The notes beneath the pieces were generated by a model, which did not search any database, was not told the DNA's origin, and saw nothing but the letters and a program-made list of their open reading frames with translations. The position numbers were made by a program, and so were the translations under genes. From Atrichornis clamosus (Eukaryota; Chordata; Aves; Passeriformes; Menuridae): DNA of 64,000 bases. Below are positions 1 to 11,160 of this stretch, piece by piece; within the stretch, counting starts at the first letter, position 1, and each line of letters starts with the position of its first letter. The stretch covers positions 1-64,000 of the forward strand of contig WBMZ01009436.1 of NCBI GenBank assembly GCA_013400975.1, given 5' to 3'.

Positions 1-111
1 GGGAGGGAAGGAGGGGGGAAAGGGAGCGAAGCCTGCAGAGGTTGCACAGCCTACAGGTTGCAGGGGAAGGCGTGGGGGAGCAGGGGGGTTTGGGGAGGTG
101 GGACGGCGATT

Positions 112-122
112 GCACACACTCA

Positions 123-160
<38 letters not shown>
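112..160. repeat. (CA)n microsatellite
   Basis: A near-perfect CA dinucleotide tract with CT interruptions at both ends; the uninterrupted core is about 125-152. It creates long artificial His-Thr open frames on the plus strand, which should not be read as genes. Confidence 0.95.
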
Positions 161-842
161 CTTCCCAAAGGGCTTGAGAGGAGGCAGGTTGAGAAGGGAG
201 CAAAGTTCCTTGAAAACCAGTGTCCTGCTAATAATGCATCAAAGCAGTCAAGAGGAGGAAAAAAAGAAACCGCAGAAGGAAGAGGGGATGCAGAGCTCCC
301 CTCCCCTCTCTCTTCTTCTGCAGGAGAAAAAGTCTCTCCCTACTCAGCGAGCTGCTGGGAAGCTTGGTATGAAGTAAAGTTGTGTTTCGATCGGCTCTGT
401 TCAACTCTCCCGCTTTCCTCTTCCAAGATTTGCAAAGGAAAAAAAAAAAAAGACCAAAAGAGTAAAAAAAAAAAGTTTTCTGCAAAGTTGGAGTGTTTTG
501 TTGCAAAGTCTGCAGAGGAGCGGTAAAAATTCAGGGGGAAGGGGGAAAAAAAAAGAGAGGAAAAAAAATCCACTTTGTAGATCTCCCAACACTTTTCCCC
601 TGGAGAAGTTTCTAAAGAGACTGAATACTGCAGAACAGGCTGTCTTTTAAATAGACTGCCTCTGGCTGCCTGCCAGCCCCTCGCTGCAATTTGAGATCCC
701 AATGACACCTCAGCTTGACTAGGTGCCAGCAGCGAGGGCCCTATCAGTGCGCGCTCGGGCCGTGGGGGTGGGGTGCGCAGCTCCTGACTTCTGGGCTTCA
801 AACCCCGGGCAGTGATCAAGGATAATATTATGAGGAGAGACA

Positions 843-896
843 AGGGGAGGAGGAGGGGGAAGGGGAAGCTGAGGATCGGGGAGGGGGGTGGGGGGA
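843..896 (+). repeat. G-rich low-complexity tract with G-quadruplex potential
   Basis: Successive G runs of 3 to 6 bases separated by one to a few bases lie on the plus strand, including GGGG-A-GGGGGG-T-GGGGGG near the 3' end. It sits inside the CpG-rich segment, where such tracts are common close to promoters. Quadruplex formation is inferred only. Confidence 0.7.
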
Positions 897-1900
897 AAGT
901 TCAGATCTTCACGGTTTAAGGAAAAAAAAAAAAAAACCCCAACCGCAAAGTGGTTGCCATTGGGTTTCAGGGCAGCCTGGGCTGCAGGCAGTCTGGATGG
1001 GAGAGGTAGGGGCTCTGAGTTTTGGGCAGGAAGTGGGTGATTGAGTTAGCAGAGCCTGATCATGCGTGCTGTGCCCTGTGCTGGTGGGGCATGGACCCCC
1101 ATCTGCTGCCTGGGTAGGTGGCAGGCTGCGGACCCTCACAGCACCCATCCGCTCCAAAGGTGAGCGCAGGAGGAGATGGCTGGGAGCCTGCCAGGGAGCT
1201 GCTCTCGCCCGCCCCGGCCCAGGAAGGAGCCTTTGTGTGTGCAGGGTGCCCAGCCCTCTGCTCCTGTCCCTCTGCCCCAGGTTCACAACCGCAGCGAGGC
1301 TTTGCCCCGTGCCAGGGTGCGCCCCTGACACCCCCAAACAGGAAGGGTTAACACGGCCGGACAGTGAGCGAGAGGGAGGGCTGGGCTGCTTGTAAGGATT
1401 GTGTTAGATTCCTCTTTGGAAAAGTTCGCTGTTGCTTAGGGCATGCCAGAAAACAAGGGGAATTTTGCCATGTGAAGACCAATTTGCACGTTTTAGCTCA
1501 TTCTTCTGCCTCTTGCCCGCACAAAATGGGGAGGGAGAAGAAAGGGAAAAAAAAGCTCTTTGCAATGCTCATCCCCTGTCTCGGGCAGCTTGGGGTTTGT
1601 TGTCTTTTGTTCCACCGCTGCATTCCTCAGGGTTACAGTTCTCCCGGCCCTGGTCCTTCTCACTTGCCTCCCTTAGTTCTCATTCATCGCTAGGAGCGGG
1701 GAAGCTGGAAGCGCAGGGAAGGGAATCTCCAAAACCGGGGTGTGCAGCCCCCCAGCTGCCCTGGCAGCTGTGCTCAGGGGTCACACCTGGAGCAGGGGGA
1801 TGAGCTGAACCACGGCTCGAAGTCTGCTCAGAAGTGCAAGCACGGGGGCATCTTCCAGGGCAGTGGGAAATTCAAAGGGATCAGCCAATTCCGAGTGAGG

Positions 1901-4880
1901 TTTACGTGCGATTCAAGTCAACCCCCCTTCCACATAAGCACACACTCCTCCAAAGCTTCATATTCCCCAGGTTTCTTTTTAGATCAGTCATCTGTGCAGC
2001 TGCATTGCATGGATTTTGCCACTAGAATGCACCCTTATCTATGGTAAGAGGACGGATGGTTGTTTAAAAGCATTAACTCCTTCTTCTCCAAAATTTCCAC
2101 ACTTAAGGCTTTCTTTGCACCTCTCAGGTGTTCCTTGTTTTACTGCTTTTCTACCCCATGTGGACTCAGTAGTAACGATCGCATTCCTTCTCTTCTTACC
2201 CCTTGCCCTTCAAAAAAGAAAGCCACACTTCTAAGCTTGGTTGGGTGGTTTTTTGCTTTTCTTTCTACTAAGAGTTTTTCCAGAGATTTTTTTTAACGCT
2301 CCCTGAATCTCTGCTTAGATTACAGTTAACTGCAAGAAAATAGGCACCTTTAAGGTAAGAAAAGGACTCCCCAGGGGTTTTATCTAGAAGTGTTTTAAAA
2401 TGGTTTCTCCAGTTGACACTTAGGGCTTTTACAGCATATTAATTGCATCCTGCCGCTGGTTTTTATGAGAATCTGCCACTGGTCTGAATGGGTGCTTTGC
2501 AGAAAATAGCACCAGGCAGAGAGCGAGCACTGTTCACCTGGAGATCTGGAAGTACTCTTGTGAGAGGGCTTAGGGCAGGAGAAAATTTGCTTTCCTCATT
2601 CTCTCCTCCGCCCCGTAAGAAACGGTGTGCCCCGTATGACTACCTGGTATAGAGACAGCGAGAGTATCTGGAGGGGTGGAGGAGAGGTTTCACTCCCACT
2701 CCAACCTGCGAGACACAAAATGGTGAGGCATGTAGAGAACTGCCTCCATCAAGCCCAGCTGCAAGCCCTGGCATGGGAGGCTTGGGCACGGCTGGATTGC
2801 CATGGGGCAGAGATCCTGTGAGGGATCCCAGGGGAAGCTGCTCTAACTTAGGGCTGCCCGGGAATTTTCTCTTGGGACAAAATCCAGGTGGTGTGAAGTT
2901 GTCTTGCAGCCACCCTCATTTCACTCCTGTGCTGCACTGCGAGGACACTCATCCACAAAAGCTTGCCTGGAAACTGAGTCATATCCTCAGCCAGAAGATG
3001 ACAAGATTTTAACCATGAGATGTGCCCTGATGGCAGGTTTTCCCCCATTTTATGAAAGCAGTCTCAGCCATGGGGATTCTGGAGCTCCCACCTGTATTGA
3101 ACCACTGAGCCCAGCACTTGGGATGGATTTGCAGATGACCCCCTGGTGCATGCTCTCCATGCTGTTCATGAGGTCTGCCTTTATGGCGTCTTCTGCTGAC
3201 ACCAAGAAAACCCCACTACCCTGGGAACATAAGACAGCCACGGGGCAGTGTGCAGCGTACGGCTGGTCGTCAGCTGTGGGAGAGCCTGCAGCTAACAAAG
3301 ATCACATTTCTCCTGGCTTGTGCTCTTCCAAGGGAGATCACAATCATGTGTTATGTTTATAAGACATGCTCTCTTATTTCGAGGGAGTGAACAGAGAGTG
3401 TTCAGAGAAAACCAACGTTTTTCTTAGTGTCTTCCAGTGTATTTCATTGCTATGGGCTCTATGTGTTACATATAGGTCTGCTGCAAAAAGAGAAATAATT
3501 ATTTGAAAAGCAGTTACTGTTCTTAACATCTCAGATAATGTCACGCTTCATTATGATATTCTCTGTAACGTGCAAAAGCACTGACTTTCCTGGGTAGGAT
3601 AAAGAGGATGGAACACATACTTTAATCAGTTTGGGCTAATCTGTGTGTTTTGGAGGCACTTAGAACATCAAAAAAGTTCAGGCAATCTAGAAAAATGAAG
3701 AGCTGAATGACAGATACAAAAGTGAGATACTTTTTTCCTTCTCCCTCCAAAACCACTGTCCAGTTTGTGTAGATCTGAAACTCATTAGCAAACTAATGTT
3801 TATACAGGAGAGTGTGTAATTTTTTTTTCATGAACAGGCATTAAAAAACACCAACCAGTTGTGAAATCAGGTGCCTGAAGCATTGTTCAAAAAAAAAAAA
3901 ACCACTAATACTTCTTCAATCCTCGGAGGGAAAAATGGCAAGCAACAAAAGTGGAACTGATGGGAGAAGTCTGAGATAGAAGTGCAGAAAGGAGGGATGA
4001 GCAACAGCAGGAGGTGCAGATACCGACACGATATTTCACTTTGCATGGAGACTGTGTTGAGTGTCAAAAATAAAATGCGATTTCTTCCCAAGATATTTGT
4101 TCTTCCCTTGGACAGTGCCTTCTTCCTTGCGATGATAACCCCAACAAGTGTTCACAGCTTCATGCTGGGAGCCGCTTTCCAGCAGGATCCGGCAGCCCAT
4201 CCCGCAGCAGTGGATGTAGTAGAGCTAGCGAGGGCTAGGTGGCATACTGGATACATTGGAGAGTCACCTCCAAGGACTTCCTTCCTCATCCAGCAAGGGC
4301 TAGGCTGAATGAAATTATCTCTTTGCAAGCAGCTTTCTGTGTCATTAAAAAAACAAAGCAACCGATGCTTCCAGTGAAGACAGCATCAATGTTTTGCTTT
4401 CTAACATGCCTCATGGGGGTATCAATTTTAAACCGCATGTAGAAATGGAGTCTCCCCCCTCCAGATCAGCGCCTGGGTGTTCTGCGGGGCTGTGTTGGCT
4501 CTGTTTCACATTATCAGGGCTCAGCTGCCAAGATTTCCAGTGGTGACTGGGGTGCCTCCATCTCCCAGTGGCTCACTTGAGTCTGCTTGGGGTGCAAAGT
4601 GGGGAGATTCAGTAAATGAGGGACATCAGATCCCGGGCATCAGGGGGTCCTTCCTCAGAGTCTTTCACAAGGACTGAAGCATAAAGACTATATGAATGTT
4701 TAAGTGATAGAGGCAGAAAGCGCTCAGGGGACAAATTCCTCTTGTCTGAGCACAGATGAAGTTAGTTTCTTCTGCTAATGGGGAAAAGACAAATGTTTCA
4801 TCCTGAGCAGACACCAAAGGTTCCCCTTTGCACGTTTCTGGGTGGAGCAGAGAGCAGAGGTCCTTGCATTGCTGGTGGCT
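1901..4880. other. Noncoding stretch, no supported gene
   Basis: No recognisable exon, repeat family or RNA gene is visible. The longest open frame (2904-3362, plus, 152 codons) has no family-like motif and is overlapped by an equally plausible minus-strand frame, so it is treated as chance. Short homopolymer runs (for example A-run at 3890-3901) are the only low-complexity features. Confidence 0.6.
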
Positions 4881-4884
4881 CTCA

Positions 4885-5010
4885 AGGACCCGAGTGCGGG
4901 GCCAGCGGTTCCGTGTCCCTCGCAGCACCACGCGTGGCCCAGCAACAAGCAGGAGCTGTGAGTCTCCTGCCCCACTGGCCACGCATGCCATGGTCGTGAG
5001 CCCACGTATG
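4885..5010. other. Isolated local CpG cluster
   Basis: About ten CpG dinucleotides lie within roughly 130 bases, including CACGCGTGG near 4929, in otherwise CpG-poor surroundings. Overlapping open frames exist on both strands but none resembles a known protein. It may be a small CpG island, a regulatory element or a GC-rich fluctuation. Confidence 0.3.
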
Positions 5011-7055
5011 TTCCTGCCTCCTGGAGCATTGGGAAAGTGCAGTCTGGCTCTGAGGAGAGATGCTCGATGACTGGGGATCAAAAGAAGCTTCAGTTTTCCC
5101 TATCTGCAGAACAGAGCTTCTGTGTCTCGGAGGGGACAAGGTGGGCTTAAAGGGCTGTCTTTGTAAGTGGCTGGAGATCTTGTTGAGGTGCTCTGCAAGC
5201 TGGAAATATCCATGTGATTGACTCGCTTTCCACCTCCACCTTCCCCCGCTCCATGCTGCCCACATTGTTTTTTTGTTATTAATTGTTTTAGATTCAGACA
5301 ATGCCTCTCCTTTGGCCTCAGGCAGACACACTGGCTGAATCACTAAAACACTTTAACACACTTCTGCTGAGCCAGCAAAACCTAGTATCTCCTTCTCTCT
5401 TTCTCTGCCTCTCCAGTATCACAGTCAAAAGGTGACTGAGACACAAAGTAGATCTAAAATTGGCTGAAAAGGGAAAGTGCTCCCAGCTGAAGTGCAGAAA
5501 ACACCTGCATCTAATAAAAACAAATGAGAAACATCATCAATAACCAGGAGAAAAAGTAGTGTAAATAAAAGAAAGAGTATAAATTCAGATGGTCTCTGGG
5601 AAACTTGAACAGATGCCCTAGCCTGCTGTCTTCTTGAGGCATTGTCTAATTATTTACCTTGTAGTGCAATAAAATACAAGGGGTTGCCATGTCTCTCTAG
5701 CTCACAGACTAAGGTGTTCTAGAAACCTTGCTGTGCATGTGGGTGCCATGGCGATGGGTGACACAGATATATGATAGATTGTTGCTGTGGCAGGAGAGGG
5801 GCATGCCCTAGAAGGAGTTGCCCTAAGAAGGGTACTGCTTTCTGCCCTTGCAAGGTTTTGCATGTTCTGTTGCAAGCATTGGGATAATGATTTAAGGTAG
5901 AAAATGTGCTCGGAGTTGACCGAGAATCTCAAAGTCCCTTAAAGGATGTGCTGGGGGGAGGTGGGATGTCCTTTGCCTCTGTGGTCACGTACCTGCTGCT
6001 GGCCCCATGCACAGCTGTGAGCAGTGCTTTACCTCGAGGAGATGACTCCTGACTGTGACCTCCCTCCAAGCCTGCTCTGTGCACGTTCATTCCTGAACCT
6101 TTGCATAGCGCCTGAGGAGTTGGCATGAAAATAACCTCTTGGAGCCCTGCTGATTTTATTTTTTCTTTTTTCATCTTTCAACCACTCTGGATTCCCTTCT
6201 GCTCTGTGCATGAGCCAAGATGGATATGGGCTTTTCATCTCTTTTTGCAATGCTGTGTGCCTGGAAATGTTCTTGTCTGAGTCAGTATCACCACCAGGAC
6301 ACACCAAAGCCCCTGTCCAAAGGGCAGGGAGGTGGAATTTTCATGGAGAGTCTCATGGATGGGTGTCTGACTGCACCATCAACAGGAGTGGATATGGATG
6401 GTTTGGAGGCTTTCTAGGGATGAGGAAATATGATCTCTATATCCTGATTCTGAAGAGCTCTCAGAAACCAGTCTGTCTCTTCTGCTGAGGTTCTGCAGAA
6501 GTTCCCAGGGACATCCAAACTAGTCTGGGATCTGGGGATAGCAACTGCTGGCTGTTAACATTTATAGTCCTTTTAAACAGGGAGATCTCTCCTGCCTGTG
6601 ACTATCACACCTTGATTTCTTGCAGAGTTTTCTGCTGATGGGATGCCTGTGTGCAGCTCTCTTCATTAAATACCCACAATGAGCAGTTGTATTGTTCAAA
6701 GGACAATTAAGGTCCTCATCGAGCTAATCCAGGCTGCAGCTTAGAGCCTCAGCTTCCCTGGTGTGAAAGGAAAATATCCTGTCTCTGTGCCATCCCAGAC
6801 ACATGTGTGGAGCCTCATCCCTGAAGGTCTGCAGAGTGCTGTAAGGTCAGAAATGTGTGTAGCATTTCAGGGTCCTGCTGAGACACCAGGGACAGCAGGT
6901 TCTGTGATGGTGATGCAGGCTCATGCAAGACTGAATGGAGACGGACCCAAACCAGAGGGCCCCTCAAACCCTGCTTGGATATATCCTCTTCTCAGCCACC
7001 AGTAACTGGCCTGGATGTGGGCTCGTGATTATATCCCTGAAGCAATTCCCTGGAC
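5011..7055. other. Noncoding stretch, no supported gene
   Basis: Ordinary intronic or intergenic-looking sequence. Open frames are all under about 155 codons and unrecognised. No transposon family was recognised by eye. Confidence 0.6.
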
Positions 7056-7059
7056 TTCT

Positions 7060-7400
7060 CCTTGCCCCCACTCTATAATTATTCATAGTTATTTTCTAAT
7101 GGCTGTCCTACCACTTGTTTTCTTTCTGGCTTTCTTTTTCTTCCGAGTAATGAAAACACATCAATGGCCTTTCTCCAAGAACAGTTATTAAAGCCATCAC
7201 CCCTGCCTATCCCCCCTCCCCTCGTTTAAAGCCTATCAAGCTCCATTGGATTTGTGGCCAGAGTTTGCATCAAATTACTATTTTAGGGTTGCCAAAATAA
7301 GCACAACCAGAAAGTTTGGAAGGGGAGGGGGGAGGAGGAAAGAAGAATAGGGAGAGAAAGTTATAATCTTCCCAGATCACTATTAATTACATTTATAATA
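7060..7400. promoter_or_regulatory. Candidate conserved noncoding element followed by G-rich tract
   Basis: An AT-rich block contains several homeodomain-like TAAT/ATTA cores (ATAATTATTCAT near 7075, AATTACTATTTTAG near 7275, TTAATTAC near 7384) and is followed by a G-rich run at 7319-7345. The texture, without coding potential or repeat similarity, resembles developmental enhancers. This is inference; conservation was not tested. Confidence 0.25.
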
Positions 7401-9380
7401 ATTATACTTTTCCAGACGGTTACACTGCTGACAAGCAGGAGGATCAGCTCTTGCAGGGCAACCTGTGTGTGTATTTTGGCCTTTGCTTTTCCTCTACAAG
7501 TCCTTTGTGGCTTGCAGCTGCTGCTGGGACACCTCTGTCCCCAGTGGGATGGAGAGGACAATGTGCATGTGCAGGGAGGGTGGACAGCTTCATTCCCTCG
7601 ATGGCAGGGCTTGCTCCCACAAACAGGTCCCAGCATGGCTTGCCAATTTGCTACCTCCTCTGAGGCCAAATTTCAGTGTCTTGTTTTGTTAACCCAGTCC
7701 CCTGACAGTCTGGAGCACAGCAGAGGTGAGGTGCAGGATGCAGGACTGGGGGTGACTGTCTGAAGCTGTTGCTTGAGGCAGAGCAGTATTAAGGGGTGCT
7801 GTCTGGTGGCTCTGAAATAACTGTGCTTCATTCTGATCTCCTGGGAACGTGCTCTTGCATGGGTGGGTCTAATGGATGCACACAGCGATTCGGAGTAGCT
7901 CCTGCAAGTCAGACTGTTCCTCATGTGTCAGAGCATATTTATTTATTTGAAGGGGTGTAGCAATTAGGGAAGAGAACTGAGATGTCAAAAGGCACTTGGC
8001 TTTTTTCCAACCAGCCCCTTCTTCTGGTACCTCTTTCTGAGGCCACCGTCCTCCCCAGTCTGCTGCAGTGCTGAAATCCCTGACAAGTGTCTCCCTTGCA
8101 CTGCAGCTGGAGTTATTCTTTCCTCTCATTGCCTTTTCTTGACATTTTCTGCTTGACACCCCCTCTCCTATCCTAAGTCAGAGGTGTGAGGACCCAAATA
8201 CTCATTAGAAGCAAACCCTCAAAGGCATTAAAATAACACATTTTGTCATTGACCCAGTTATCTTCATTTTCAGAGCTGTCTCACTTCAGACCCTTCAAAA
8301 GCTTTGAATCCCACATATTCTCACCTGTAATGTGATATATTTTATGTCTTATACCAAATGCCCTCCCTAAAACTGCGTATCACGCAGGCCCCTCAGTGAA
8401 GAACAGAAACACCCACTTACTGGTGGGGAAACATTTTTATACAACATCCACTTTGTCTCCAGCCTGTGAATCCTGATCCTCAAGGGTAAGCTAAAATAAT
8501 ACCAGCTCTTGAACTAAAATTCATAACTCTCCTGCCTGTGACAAATCACAGCCTCAACTAGAGATATTAATTTTATGGCATATTACAGCTTCCCCTACGA
8601 TTTACCTTTCCCTCAGGATCCTAAAGGCAATAATTATCTCTCCGTCTGTCCATCCAGGACCAACAGCCTTCTTACCTCACCTTTTCTGTCATCCTCCTCT
8701 GCTTTCCAGTTGCTGGCTCCCTTAAGATAGACAGGCATAGCCGTCACAGCGGAGAGACACAGGTGGTGTTTGTGAGCCAGGGACACTCCTGACAGATGGC
8801 TTGCAGTGGTGGTGCCCTTGCTCTCTCACTTGGGCAGCAATAGCAAAAGTACACAGAGCAAGAGCTGTAGGGCCTCGCTGCCAGTCTGCCACCCTAACTC
8901 CCTTACCTCCTTGGTGAGGGGGGATGTTTTTACCCTGTGAACAACACATCCTTTCCCCTTGTTTTCCCTAGGGAGTGTCCCAACTCCCTTTTCTGACCTG
9001 CTTGCCCCTGGCAGAGCAGAGCATCGCTTGTGGAAGCTCCATCTGATGAACAGCCCTGGAACACACTGGTCCATAGGGTTGAGACTGACCCATAAAACCT
9101 ATCATTGTTTCACTCATATTAAAAGAAACAGTAAAAAAGTGGTATTAAAGTAGATGCACAAAAAGTAGCATTAAAGCATATGCCTAAAAAATGTAGTTGA
9201 AATGAGAGCAGATGCAACAATCCAGGAAGGAGGTGAGGAAAAACAGTCTGTGCCCAGTACAAAAATAGTGAGGCATTCAACGTGCAAGTGTCTCTTGAGC
9301 TCCCAGACTCAGAGCACACATCAAAGGCCTGAACTCAGTCCAAACCATCATTTCTTTTCTTTTACTCCTGCCCCCCTTCC
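7401..9380. other. Noncoding stretch, no supported gene
   Basis: No exon, RNA gene or repeat family is recognised. Three overlapping plus-strand frames at 7451-7763 and minus-strand frames on the same bases are mutual shadows without family similarity. Confidence 0.6.
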
Positions 9381-9381
9381 C

Positions 9382-9417
9382 TTTTTTTTTTTTTTTTTTT
9401 TTTTTNTTTTTTTTTTT
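9382..9417. repeat. Poly(T) run with one unresolved base
   Basis: A T homopolymer of about 36 positions is interrupted only by the window's single N at 9406. The length is probably unreliable because of homopolymer sequencing or assembly ambiguity. It could be the A-tail of a minus-strand retroposed sequence, but the DNA on the 9418-9600 side matches no family I recognise. Confidence 0.9.
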
Positions 9418-9799
9418 AAAATTTTGAGGAGGGAATATCCACAGCCTCTTGTGAGTTTCACAACCTGGGGCAGGCATAAGACTTTCTCTGGAGCCTTCCT
9501 ATTTTCCTTTCACAGCCATGCCATGGTAGGCTAAGAGAGACAGAGAGGGAAAGTCAGAGCCGCTTATGCCTTGCATTGGTCCTCAGAAAAGTCACTGGGA
9601 GGTTGAGTGAAGCACATGGGTCTCACAGCAGGAGCCAGCACCCTCATGGATCTGTGCTGGGAAACAGCATATGAGCATAAGACTCTTGTGCTTTTGCAGC
9701 CTGGGGAAATGTAGTGACTCAACACACTCGTGCCAGTGGGTGACATCTTTGTGTTGGGATGCATGTATCGGCATCAGGAATTAATTCAGTATTCCCCAT

Positions 9800-10060
9800 G
9801 CATGTCAGGCTGACAGGAACTCGCTCAGACCGAAGGCATGCTCCGGCACATGTGACGTCGCCTCTTTGAAGGCACTTCTTGCAATGGTCCGGGGCAAATG
9901 CCAGCCAACTGTGCTGCTTGGCAAGAGGAGAGTAATGGCAACAGGGCAAGAAAGCAGAGCCCTTTGACAAAAGAAAATTCCAGGAGAGTTTCTCCATAGC
10001 TGTGAGTCGCACATTCCACTGGGATCCATGGACCTTTGGTCACCATCCCGCTGTCTGAAA
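9800..10060. promoter_or_regulatory. CpG-retaining block with CRE-like site
   Basis: Several CpGs persist in a moderately GC-rich block, including a CRE-like TGACGTCG at 9853-9860. Minus-strand open frames overlap in three phases (9719-10046) with no recognisable protein, so I favour a regulatory or constrained noncoding element over an exon. Confidence is low without cross-species alignment. Confidence 0.25.
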
Positions 10061-10948
10061 TAAGTCTGGTATAAACAACGCCTTAAAATACTTGGCTTCC
10101 TCTAGGGCAATTAATTTTCACATTTCAGATGGGAGCCTGAGATTGAAGCAGTGAGTGCAAAATGGGCAACAGATGGTTGAGGGCTCAAGTGAAATGTGGA
10201 CCAACTTGACGGGGTAGATTCTGAGGACAGTGCCGTGAAGAGCAGGCAACTTACAATAATTAGAAGGAGGAGCAGGGATCTCCCTCTCCTGAAGCAGAAG
10301 GAAGGTGGAGAACCCTTTCTTCGTCACATTTGGAAGGAGCACAGTCAACAAGCACTCTATCAATGATGCCAGCTCTGCCAGCATTCAAATACCAGTGATG
10401 GATTCTTCCTCAGGACAAGAACTTTATCTGTGAATAAAAGCCTCTGCATAAATTTCGGCCAAAGGAAAAAAATCATTCCTCCCATGTGCCTTCATTTTTA
10501 TGGCCCATTTGCACTCTTTTTCCGGAGTTTTCAGCAGCCTCTTCAATCTTCCTGCAGCAATCCCTGAGGACAGCCTGATCCAACATAAACTTTACTGTAG
10601 CAGCTTTCCCAGGTGACTGGCTCCTATGGCTATTCTCTGCACTCTAGCTCTATCTGAAGTCACTGCTTGTTGCCAGATCCTTGATGCTTTTCTGAGGTCT
10701 CCAAATCTGTCAGGCATGTTGCCTGATTTCCCATCTCCCCCTTGATGTCCTTCTTGTCTGCCTCTTAAAATCTCATCTTTCCAAAGTGTGGTCAGAGTTT
10801 TCAGATCTTGTGTTCTATGTCACACTGTGCACTGAAACCTTCCTACATCTGAACATATTTCAAGTGTAGTGGTGCAAGATTTTGGAGGAAGTCACAGTGA
10901 GAGTCTTATAAGACCTTCATCTCATCCTCAGCTTTACTGACACTCATA
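10061..10948. other. Noncoding stretch, no supported gene
   Basis: No exon or repeat is recognised up to the CR1 boundary at about 10949. A short AT-rich segment around 10440-10520 retains a few CpGs but has no diagnostic motif. Confidence 0.55.
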
Positions 10949-11160
10949 AAATCACAGAATAGTAGAGCAGCATTGGTCAGAAGGGACATTAAAGGTCATC
11001 TAGTTCCAACCCATGGGCAGGGACACCTTCCACTAGACCAGGTTGCTCAAAGCCCCATCCAGCCCGGCCTTGAACACTTCCAGGGATGAGGTATCCACCA
11101 CTTCTCTGGGCAACCTTTTCCTGTGCCTCACCACCCTCATAGTGAAGAAATGAAAACAAC
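10949..11160 (-). mobile_element. 5'-truncated CR1 LINE, 3' end with ORF2 C-terminus remnant
   Basis: CR1 elements are the dominant avian non-LTR retrotransposons; their ORF2 encodes endonuclease and reverse transcriptase. The left edge AATCACAGAATAG is the reverse complement of a bird CR1 3' terminus, placing the element on the minus strand. It is followed by the typical internal strings GGTCATCTAGTTCCAACCC, GGGCAGGGACACCTTCC and ACTAGACCAGGTTGCTC. On the minus strand the ORF2 tail is readable as RLPREVVDTSSLEVFKAGLD, the usual C-terminal region. Homology fades after about 11160 and may extend to 11230. Only the terminal 0.2-0.3 kb is kept of an element of several kilobases, so it is inactive, as expected for 5'-truncated target-primed insertions. 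Confidence 0.93.

Larger units (their letters stand above)
1..1900. promoter_or_regulatory. CpG-rich, GC-rich segment; possible promoter / first exon of an unidentified gene
   Basis: CpG dinucleotides recur through this stretch (clusters near 750-770, 1130-1220, 1280-1370 and 1680-1740), whereas most of the remaining window is CpG-poor. It also holds purine-rich and A-rich runs, a (CA)n tract and a G-rich block, a mixture typical of vertebrate 5' untranslated or promoter DNA. Strong splice-donor-like strings occur at 1159|1160 (AAAG|GTGAGC) and, just outside, at 2354|2355 (AAG|GTAAGA). No TATA box in a convincing setting and no recognisable protein start were found. Overlapping open frames here translate to low-complexity peptides. 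The strand of any gene is unknown. It could instead be a GC-rich intergenic island. Confidence 0.35.

Noticed and set aside
98..526. 142-codon plus-strand open frame at the window start
   Set aside because: His-Thr repeats from the (CA)n tract and Lys runs from poly(A) show it is compositional.
340..843. 167-codon minus-strand open frame, the longest in the window
   Set aside because: Its Phe/Leu/Ser-rich translation comes from A-rich plus-strand runs; no domain is recognisable and it overlaps several other frames.
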